64,000 nt of DNA from Betaproteobacteria bacterium HGW-Betaproteobacteria-7 (lineage in GTDB: Bacteria; Pseudomonadota; Gammaproteobacteria; Burkholderiales; Rhodocyclaceae): positions 1-64,000 of the forward strand of contig PHCE01000005.1 of assembly GCA_002840765.1 (NCBI GenBank). The letters run 5' to 3'. The stretch's first letter is position 1, and each line of letters starts with the position of its first letter. The notes beneath the pieces are model-generated. The model saw nothing but the letters and a program-made list of their open reading frames with translations, had not been told where the DNA came from and did no database searches. Below are positions 57,760 to 64,000 of this stretch, piece after piece. Made by a program: the position numbers and the translations under genes.

Positions 57760-57850
57760 TTAATTGCTCCGCAAAAAGCTAGACAGTTGAAAAACGGGCA
57801 ATTTTAGCAGATTCAAAGACTGCACGCCCGCCTTGCTTCATGGCGGCAAG

Positions 57851-58525
57851 TCAGCCCTGCTTGTGAGCGGCGGCCTGCAGCAACGGGTCGCGCAGCAAGC
57901 CAAAATGGCGCGGCGCAACATACTGCAGGAGCTCCTTGCCGTCCTCGTCGACAACGATATCGAGTCCCTGCCGTGGATAAAGCAGATGCACCCGCTTTTC
58001 CGATACCTGGACGCGCTCCTCCGGCTGACCAAAGCGCTGGACGACCGTCGCTTCGTCGAGATTGACCGTCGGGATGACGGCGAGGGCCTTTACCGGCAGC
58101 CGGTCTAGCTGCGCCAGATCGTCCGGATGCAGGGTGATCTTGCGCGTCGTGCTTTCCATGTGTTTGGCCTTCAGCGCCCGCTCGCGCATGGCATTCACCG
58201 CATCCTGCTCAAGGTCGATGGTGACCACCATCTTGGCCAATACGAAGCCCAGCGCCACCTGTGAATAATAGGCTTCGATCATCCCCACTTCCTCGGGCTG
58301 GGCAATGATCGCCACTTCCAGTTCGTTGCCCAGCACCGCCTTGACATCCGCCAGTGTGCTGACCCCGGGCTGCAGACCGAACACCTTGCTGCCACCTTGG
58401 CCGTCGATTTCGATTTGCCAGGGCAGATTACGCTCGGGATCGGTACCGTCACCGGGCGTTGGGATCAGGAAGGGGATGATCAGCGCGACGAGAATGAAGC
58501 CGATCAAATAGAGAGCAAATTTCAT
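57851..58525 (-). CDS. Membrane-anchored protein of unknown function
   Basis: The 224-residue protein has one N-terminal membrane helix (FALYLIGFILVALIIPFLI) and a mainly alpha/beta soluble part with no recognised domain (LQPGVSTLADVKAVLGNELEVAI; TVNLDEATVVQRFGQPEERVQ). The VSTLADVKAVLG and ATVVQRFGQP pieces recall repeat halves of SmpA/BamE-like folds, but this is uncertain. It stands alone upstream of ndk. Confidence 0.75.
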   Translation of the reverse strand: MKFALYLIGFILVALIIPFLIPTPGDGTDPERNLPWQIEIDGQGGSKVFGLQPGVSTLADVKAVLGNELEVAIIAQPEEVGMIEAYYSQVALGFVLAKMVVTIDLEQDAVNAMRERALKAKHMESTTRKITLHPDDLAQLDRLPVKALAVIPTVNLDEATVVQRFGQPEERVQVSEKRVHLLYPRQGLDIVVDEDGKELLQYVAPRHFGLLRDPLLQAAAHKQG

Positions 58526-58583
58526 GCGGAAACCTTGGACTAAACGAGGGGCGATTGTGCCACAGCCATTCCCGTCAAAAATG

Positions 58584-58616
58584 AAAAAGGCCGCGCCCGA
58601 TTTCCCGGACGCGGCC
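58584..58616 (-). terminator. Intrinsic terminator after dctM
   Basis: Read on the minus strand, a stem made from 58610-58616 (CGCGGCC) and 58589-58595 (GGCCGCG), plus further GC pairs inside, is followed at once by a run of five T (58584-58588). It lies 20 bases beyond the dctM stop. Confidence 0.85.
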
Positions 58617-58636
58617 CTTGCAGGGTCAAACTCCCT

Positions 58637-59920
58637 TTACATCATGCCGAGCGTGCGCGGCAACCAGAGCGAGATTTCCGGGATGTAGGTGATGAAGATC
58701 AGGAAGACCAGCATCGAATACAGCCAGGGCAGGACGGCCTTCGACATCTCGGTCAGGCCGGTGCGGGTGATACCGCTGGCGACGAAGAGGTTGAGACCGA
58801 CCGGCGGCGTGATCATGCCGATTTCCATGTTCACCGTGATGATGATGCCGAAGTGGATCGGATCGATACCGAGGGCCACGGCGACCGGGAACAGGATCGG
58901 CGCCAGGATCAGGATGATCGACGACGGCTCCATGAAGTTGCCGGCAACCAGCAGCAGGATGTTGACGATGACCAGGAAGCCGATCGGACCGAGGCCCAGA
59001 TGGATGATCCAGTCAGCGATACCCTGCGGAATCTGCTCCGAGGTCAGGATGAACGAGAACAGGATGGCGCTGGCGATGATGAACAGCAACATCGAGCTCA
59101 TGTTGGCCGAGTCGATCAGCACCTTGGGAATCTGCTTGAAGGTCAGATCCTTGTACACGAACACCGCGATGAAGAAAGCGTAGACCGCCGACATGGCCGC
59201 CGCTTCGGTCGGCGTGAACATGCCGGAGTAGATCCCGCCCATAACCACGACGATCAGCATCAACCCCCAGAAAGCTTCGCGGAAAGCCGCGAAGCGCTTG
59301 CCCCAGCTCGCCTTCGGCAGGCGCGGATAGCCGCCCTTGCGGGCCTGCCACCAGGTCGTCACACCCAGCGTCAGCGCCAGCAGCAGACCCGGCACAACAC
59401 CCGCCATGAACAGGGCGCCGACTGAGGAGTTGGTCGTCACCGCGTACATCACCATGACGATGGACGGCGGAATCAGGATGCCCAGACCACCGGCCGAAGC
59501 GACGACACCGGCCGAAAAGTTCATCGGAAAGCCTTGCTTGAGCATGGCCGGGATCAGGATCGAGCCGATCGCCACCACGGTCGCCGGCGAAGAACCGGAA
59601 ACCGCCGCGAACAGCGCACAGGCGAGCACTGCCGACATGCCCAGACCACCGGTCAGATGACCAACCATCGAAGTGGCGAAGTTGATCATACGCTTGGCGA
59701 CGCCACCGTGGGTCAGGAAGTTGCCGGCGAGGATGAAGAACGGAATCGCCATGATTTCGAACTTCTCGATGCCGGTGAACATCTTGAGTGCCACCGAGGC
59801 GATCGGTGTGTCGGTAAAGGCAAACATGAAGCCGAGCACGGTAAGGCCGAGGGCCACACCGATCGGCATGCCAACCACCATCAGGGTGAGGAGTAGGCCA
59901 AAGATAATGAGTGCGCTCAT
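58637..59920 (-). CDS. dctM: TRAP transporter large permease DctM
   Basis: The 427-residue inner-membrane protein has about twelve helices and family segments IPFFILAGNFLTHGGVAKRM and GGLGILIPPSIVMVMYA. It is the sodium-coupled transport subunit for C4-dicarboxylates. It starts 3 bases after dctQ. Confidence 0.96.
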   Translation of the reverse strand: MSALIIFGLLLTLMVVGMPIGVALGLTVLGFMFAFTDTPIASVALKMFTGIEKFEIMAIPFFILAGNFLTHGGVAKRMINFATSMVGHLTGGLGMSAVLACALFAAVSGSSPATVVAIGSILIPAMLKQGFPMNFSAGVVASAGGLGILIPPSIVMVMYAVTTNSSVGALFMAGVVPGLLLALTLGVTTWWQARKGGYPRLPKASWGKRFAAFREAFWGLMLIVVVMGGIYSGMFTPTEAAAMSAVYAFFIAVFVYKDLTFKQIPKVLIDSANMSSMLLFIIASAILFSFILTSEQIPQGIADWIIHLGLGPIGFLVIVNILLLVAGNFMEPSSIILILAPILFPVAVALGIDPIHFGIIITVNMEIGMITPPVGLNLFVASGITRTGLTEMSKAVLPWLYSMLVFLIFITYIPEISLWLPRTLGMM

Positions 59921-59923
59921 GGC

Positions 59924-60637
59924 TTATTTCTCCTCTTTCTTGTCATCGGCGGGATGTTGTTTCTCCCACTCGCGCTCGCTCAGGCCGGCATGCGCATGTT
60001 CGCGCTGCTCGGCGATTTCGATGGCCTCGCCCAGCACCAGAACCTCGCCCTCTTCCAGACCTTCGACATGACCGTGGTCATGCGTCGGCAGTTCGCCGGT
60101 ACTACCGAACTTGATCATTACCTGGATGAAGCGGAAACACATCAGGAAGGAACCCAGCGGAATGGCGGAATACACCATCCAGGTCGGCCATTCCAGATCG
60201 GGCGTCGTCGGCCCCTCGAAATGCTCGCCGACATCCATGCCAAACGCTGTCAGGGTCTGGTAGGCCATGCCGTTTTCCCAGACAAACATGGCGCCGAAAA
60301 TACCAATGACGCCGGTAAACAGCACACCGCAGATCAGCCCGAGCTGGATCATGAAGGCCCGCGGCTTGTTGGTCAGCTTGTTGATCAACAGGTCGACACC
60401 AACGTGGATGCCGGTGCGCACGCCATAGGCAGCACCAAACTTCGCCATCCAGACAAACAGAATGATGCAGAACTCCTGCGCCCAGCCCATGTTCAGGCTG
60501 AGCAGCCAATCTTGTACGCCGGGGATGGCGAATCCGGTGCCATAGCGATGCAGCACCGAGATGAAGATGACCACCGTTGCCACCGCCATCAGCGAGGCAA
60601 TGATGAACTCTTCGAGCCGGTCTATTATTTTTCCCAT
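59924..60637 (-). CDS. dctQ: TRAP transporter small permease DctQ
   Basis: The 237-residue protein has four helices and the WAQEFCIILFVWMAKFGAAYGVR block of the DctQ family. The C-terminal tail is longer than usual and rich in His and Glu (EGEVLVLGEAIEIAEQREHAH). AAGGAGAGG precedes the ATG. It lies after a hairpin that separates it from dctP. Confidence 0.94.
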   Translation of the reverse strand: MGKIIDRLEEFIIASLMAVATVVIFISVLHRYGTGFAIPGVQDWLLSLNMGWAQEFCIILFVWMAKFGAAYGVRTGIHVGVDLLINKLTNKPRAFMIQLGLICGVLFTGVIGIFGAMFVWENGMAYQTLTAFGMDVGEHFEGPTTPDLEWPTWMVYSAIPLGSFLMCFRFIQVMIKFGSTGELPTHDHGHVEGLEEGEVLVLGEAIEIAEQREHAHAGLSEREWEKQHPADDKKEEK

Positions 60638-60652
60638 TTACCCTCTCCTTGC

Positions 60653-60690
60653 AAAAACGCCCGCTGCGACAACATGTGCAACAGCGGGCG
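60653..60690 (-). terminator. Terminator-like hairpin between dctP and dctQ
   Basis: Arms CGCCCGCTG and CAGCGGGCG (60658-60666 and 60682-60690) pair perfectly over 9 bases with a 15-base loop. On the minus strand the hairpin is followed directly by TTTTT (60653-60657). It should end part of the dctP transcripts, so dctP would be made in excess over dctQM. Confidence 0.8.
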
Positions 60691-60708
60691 TCAGAGGTTT
60701 GCAGTTAA

Positions 60709-61713
60709 TTACAACTTGTTCGGATTGAAACCAGTAGCCTGATAGACGGCGTCGATGGTTTGCTTGCCGATGCGGCTTTCCATCTTCTTGTGCACCGGCA
60801 CCAGGGCCTTCTTGAACTCGCTACGCTCAGCGGCGGTCGGCGTGTAGACCTGGGTCTTGCCGCTCTTGCGCACGTTCTCCAGCGAGGTGTCGTTCTCGAC
60901 CTTGGCGATCTGGTTGGCGTAGCGGGTTGCCTGGACCATGGCTTCGTCGAGTTGCTGGCGAACATCAGCCGGCAGGCCGTCCCAGAACTTCTTGTTGACG
61001 ATCACCGCATAGCCCAGATAGCCATGCTCGGTCAGCGTCAGATGCTTCTGCACTTCATGCATCTTCTGCGTGTAGAGATTGGAGATCGGGTTCTCGGTGC
61101 CATCGACGACGCCGGTCTGCAGCGCCTGGTAGACCTCGGAGAAAGCCATCACCTGCGGCAGGGCGTTGAGGGCACGAATCTGCTCCTCGAGCACCTTGGA
61201 CGACTGGATGCGCAGCTTCTTGCCCTTCAGGTCAGCCGGCACCTTGATCGGCGTATTTGCCGAGAAGGACTTGAAACCGTTGTCCCAGAAAGCCAGGCCA
61301 CTGATGCCCTTGGGCTCCAGCTTGGCGAGCAGGCTCTTGCCGACCGGGCCGGTGGTGACCTTGTGCAGGTCAGCGTAGCTATCGAACATGAAAGGCAGGT
61401 CGAAGACTTCGAAATCGCGCACGCCGAGCGGGCCGAACTTGGCCAGTGACGGAGCCAGCATATGGACGGCGCCGAGTTGCAACGCTTCCATTTCTTCCTT
61501 GTCCTTGTACAACGTCGAGTTGGCATAGACCTCGACCTTGACCTTGCCCTTGGTCAGTTCGGCAGCCTTCTGGGCAAAGAAATCTGCAGCCTTGCCCTTG
61601 GGCGTGTCGTTGGCAACGACGTGGCTAAACTTGATGACGATGGGTTGCTGCGCATAGGCGCCCAGCGAGAGGGCACCAGCAAACAGTGCGACCAGCAGTT
61701 TGGATACTTTCAT
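60709..61713 (-). CDS. dctP: TRAP transporter periplasmic C4-dicarboxylate-binding protein DctP
   Basis: The 334-residue protein has a signal peptide ending AYAQ and the DctP fold (IKFSHVVANDTPKGKAADFF; LRIQSSKVLEEQIRALNALPQVMAFSEVYQALQTGVVDG). The conserved Arg in the KLRIQSS region should bind the carboxylate. It is first in dctPQM with a strong GGAGGAG site. Confidence 0.96.
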   Translation of the reverse strand: MKVSKLLVALFAGALSLGAYAQQPIVIKFSHVVANDTPKGKAADFFAQKAAELTKGKVKVEVYANSTLYKDKEEMEALQLGAVHMLAPSLAKFGPLGVRDFEVFDLPFMFDSYADLHKVTTGPVGKSLLAKLEPKGISGLAFWDNGFKSFSANTPIKVPADLKGKKLRIQSSKVLEEQIRALNALPQVMAFSEVYQALQTGVVDGTENPISNLYTQKMHEVQKHLTLTEHGYLGYAVIVNKKFWDGLPADVRQQLDEAMVQATRYANQIAKVENDTSLENVRKSGKTQVYTPTAAERSEFKKALVPVHKKMESRIGKQTIDAVYQATGFNPNKL

Positions 61714-61794
61714 GTTTTCTCCTCCAGAGTTGACGTCGCCAGTGTGGAAATTGCGACTGGGTGAAATTATTACGAAGTAGGCAACGCCTGCGTA

Positions 61795-61810
61795 TTGTGG
61801 ATTTCCACAA
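61795..61810. promoter_or_regulatory. Palindromic candidate operator between dctP and dctS
   Basis: TTGTGGA (61795-61801) and TCCACAA (61804-61810) form a perfect 7+2+7 palindrome in the divergent gap. A related half-site TGTGGAAAT lies near 61744. It lies about 80 bases before the dctP start, fitting a binding site for the DctR-type regulator encoded beside it. The regulatory role is inference. Confidence 0.55.
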
Positions 61811-61875
61811 GTGACCGCTCCTCACCTCCTCCGCCATGAAAACACCCTGCCACCCCGTGGTGTAGGATGCCAGCC

Positions 61876-63861
61876 ATGAGCGAACGCCGTCCCGTCACTT
61901 CCAGCAGCGCCCGCCGCATGCGCCTCTTGCTCGCCCTGCCCAAGCTGGGCATCGTGCTCCTGCTGGCCGCCCTGCTCTCGCTGCTCTGGTTGCTGCAACG
62001 CAATGAAGCCGAGGAAGAACGCAGCGCTCTGATCAAGGATGTGCTGTGGCTGGAGCAGAACATGCGCTTCCATCTGAACGGCAACGAGGAGCAACTGCAG
62101 CAACTGGCCGTCGACCTGGCGAGCCAGTCGACAACGGATCAACTATTCCGGACGCGTGCCGCCCACATGCTGAAGACCCGACCGGAAATCGCCAGCCTGC
62201 TCTGGCTCGACGGCTCCCGGCGCACCATTGATGAGCTACCCAGCCATTCGCAGCCCGAACAGGAATTCGAATCCACGCTGCCGCCGATCGCCGCGAAATA
62301 CTTCGAAATCGCCAGCCGCCTCGGCAAACCGGTTTACAGCGATCCCTATTTCGCCACCTCTGGCCGCGCCCACGTCGCACTACTCGCGCCAGTGATCCGC
62401 GAGCGCCAGCTAAGCAGCATGCTGGTCGCCATCTATCCGCTTGATTCACTGCTCGGCAACCTCGTTCCCTGGTGGTTCACCGAGAAATACCGGGTGGCCA
62501 TCGTCGATGGCAACGACATCCAGTTCGCGACAAAAACCAACATTGAAGGCAGCACCAGCCAGACTTACCAGATTCCGCTCGAGCCGCCCGGTTACGGCCT
62601 GCAACTCAAGGTCAGCAGCTACCCCAGCCCGGGTAATTCGCTGCAGCGCCTGCTCACCTTCGCCATAGTCATTCTAGGCGCCGGGGTTTTCTCGAGTCTG
62701 TGGATGGTGCGCGACCTGATGCGCAAGCGTTCATTAGCCGAGGAGGCGCTGCGCGCCGAACACGCTTTCCGCACGGCCATGGAGGATTCACTGACCGTCG
62801 GCATGCGGGCCCGCGACCTGGTGGGTTGCATCACCTACGTCAATCCGGCCTTCTGCAAGATGACCGGGTTCAGTAGCGAAGAACTGGTCGGCCGCCTACC
62901 TCCCATGCCCTATTGGGTGCCGGAACAGATCGAGGAAACCTTCGCCATCCACCGCACCGTACTAGCCGGCAATGCACCGGCCGACGGCTTCGAACTCACC
63001 TTGCGCCGCAAAAACGGCGAACGTTTCCAGGCCCTGATCTACGAAGCCAGGCTGATTGATGGCAATGGCCAGCACACCGGCTGGATGGCCTCGATGCTCG
63101 ATATCACCGAGCGCAAGGCGGCCGAGGAACTGGCCCGCCAGCAGCAGGAGCAGCTGCAATTCACCGCCCGCCTGGTGACCATGGGCGAAATGGCGTCGAC
63201 CCTGGCGCACGAACTGAACCAGCCGCTGGCGGCGATCGCCAGCTACAACACCGGTTGCCTGAACCTGCTTGAGCGGCCCGATTGCCGCCCCGCCGAGATC
63301 CAGCCAGCCTTGCAGAAACTCGGCGTGCAGGCCCAGCGGGCCGGCCGCATCATTCGTCGGGTGCACGATTTCGTGCGCAAGAGCGAACCCAAGCGCGCGC
63401 CCTGCAATCTTGGCGAGGTGATCGAGGATTGCCTGGGCTTCGTCGAGGCCGACGCCCGCAAGAAGCATGTTCACATCGAGTGCACCCTACCCGCACTGCC
63501 GCCGATCCCCGCGGACCGCCTGATGCTCGAACAGGTACTGCTCAACCTGATCCGCAACGCCATGGACGCAATGGAAGAGACCCCGGAGAAGGAACGCCAG
63601 CTACGCATCGCCATAGAAACTGGCGCCAGCGAACTGCGCATCAGCGTCACCGACCAGGGTTGCGGCATCCACCCCGACATCCGCGACAAACTGTTCTCCG
63701 CCTTCTTCACCACCAAGCCCGAAGGCATGGGTGTTGGCCTGTCAATCTGCCGCTCGATCATTGAATTCCATCGCGGACGCCTGTGGGCTGAGGACAATGC
63801 CGACTCGGCAACAGGTAGCGGTACGATCTTCATCTTCACGCTGCCCCTGGAAGCCACATGA
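61876..63861 (+). CDS. dctS: Sensor histidine kinase, DctS type
   Basis: The 661-residue protein has a membrane helix (about 18-38), a roughly 220-residue periplasmic sensor and a second helix (about 255-275). PAS follows at about 300-420. HisKA carries its H-box at H445 (HELNQPLAAIASYN) and HATPase has LNLIRNAMDAM, DQGCG and GMGVGLSI. This is the DctS/FixL class. It is divergent from dctPQM and overlaps the regulator gene by 4 bases. TAGGA supports ATG 61876; an ATG three codons earlier is possible. Confidence 0.93.
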   Translation: MSERRPVTSSSARRMRLLLALPKLGIVLLLAALLSLLWLLQRNEAEEERSALIKDVLWLEQNMRFHLNGNEEQLQQLAVDLASQSTTDQLFRTRAAHMLKTRPEIASLLWLDGSRRTIDELPSHSQPEQEFESTLPPIAAKYFEIASRLGKPVYSDPYFATSGRAHVALLAPVIRERQLSSMLVAIYPLDSLLGNLVPWWFTEKYRVAIVDGNDIQFATKTNIEGSTSQTYQIPLEPPGYGLQLKVSSYPSPGNSLQRLLTFAIVILGAGVFSSLWMVRDLMRKRSLAEEALRAEHAFRTAMEDSLTVGMRARDLVGCITYVNPAFCKMTGFSSEELVGRLPPMPYWVPEQIEETFAIHRTVLAGNAPADGFELTLRRKNGERFQALIYEARLIDGNGQHTGWMASMLDITERKAAEELARQQQEQLQFTARLVTMGEMASTLAHELNQPLAAIASYNTGCLNLLERPDCRPAEIQPALQKLGVQAQRAGRIIRRVHDFVRKSEPKRAPCNLGEVIEDCLGFVEADARKKHVHIECTLPALPPIPADRLMLEQVLLNLIRNAMDAMEETPEKERQLRIAIETGASELRISVTDQGCGIHPDIRDKLFSAFFTTKPEGMGVGLSICRSIIEFHRGRLWAEDNADSATGSGTIFIFTLPLEAT

Positions 63862-64000
63862 ATACACCCAAGGCCCACCTGGTCGACGATGACGAAGCCA
63901 TCCGCGACGCCCTGTCGTGGCTGCTCCAGTCGCGCGGTATCCCATTCGCCGCTTACGCCTCGGCCGAGGACTTCCTCGCCGCCTGGTCCCCCGCCCTGGC
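63858..64000 (+). CDS. dctR: Response regulator, DctR/FixJ type (truncated by window edge)
   Basis: Only the first 47 residues are present. The receiver start HLVDDDEAIRDALSWLLQSRG with acidic DDD and the AYASAEDFL piece is typical of FixJ/TodT/DctR regulators with a LuxR-type output. The ATG overlaps the dctS stop. It should activate dctPQM in response to external dicarboxylates. Confidence 0.88.
   Translation, partial: MNTPKAHLVDDDEAIRDALSWLLQSRGIPFAAYASAEDFLAAWSPAL

Overview
The window looks like chromosome of a betaproteobacterium of the Rhodocyclales (Dechloromonas/Azonexus-like). The reasons are high-GC codon use, the long rlmN-pilW-rodZ-ispG-hisS-yfgM-bamB-der-hfq-hflX-hflK-hflC-hisZ-purA gene chain, a DUF1841 gene, an rnf cluster, a bacteriohemerythrin and several c-type cytochromes. 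No insertion sequence, prophage, rRNA gene or CRISPR array was seen.

Region 1 (1-12.1 kb, + strand) is accessory. It holds a complete quinohemoprotein amine dehydrogenase (QHNDH) locus: a small monoheme cytochrome c, then qhpA (diheme alpha subunit), qhpD (radical SAM thioether-forming enzyme), qhpC (gamma subunit precursor of the CTQ cofactor), qhpB (beta propeller), qhpF (ABC exporter), qhpE (subtilisin-like leader protease), a CcmF-like cytochrome c heme lyase and qhpG (FAD monooxygenase). A TorF-type outer-membrane protein follows. From qhpD onward most genes overlap or nearly touch. The CcmF-like gene inside the operon is the most unusual part, because it is not one of the qhp genes I know. 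The qhpC crosslink residues fall exactly at the positions known for QHNDH.

Region 2 (12.2-19.7 kb, + strand) has pyrD, then rnfABCDGE (ion-pumping ferredoxin:NAD oxidoreductase), then a second RlmN/Cfr-family radical SAM methyltransferase with no room between it and rnfE.

Region 3 (19.7-31.1 kb) is mixed. On the minus strand there is a two-gene unit of a diheme cytochrome c peroxidase and a membrane GGDEF-EAL protein, then a PAS-PAS-GGDEF cyclase. On the plus strand are nth, a FIST sensor protein, DUF1841 and a FecR-domain protein. These are followed by a flavodiiron-type MBL protein, a small Cys-rich protein, a DUF599 membrane protein and rarD.

Region 4 (30.5-37 kb) is an RND efflux system: a TetR repressor divergent from acrA-acrB-oprM, with an AcrR-like palindrome over the promoter. 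An EamA permease, rlmB, a bacteriohemerythrin, rnr and a divergent tRNA-Leu(CAG) follow. The tRNA has a consensus promoter but a T-arm that is too short.

Region 5 (42-58.5 kb, minus strand) is the housekeeping chain from ndk and rlmN down to purA, covering translation, Hfq/HflX/HflKC, outer-membrane assembly and pilus assembly.

Region 6 (58.6-64 kb) is a TRAP dicarboxylate transporter, dctPQM, divergent from a DctS/DctR-type two-component system. A palindrome lies between them and a terminator-like hairpin separates dctP from dctQ. The window ends inside the response regulator gene.
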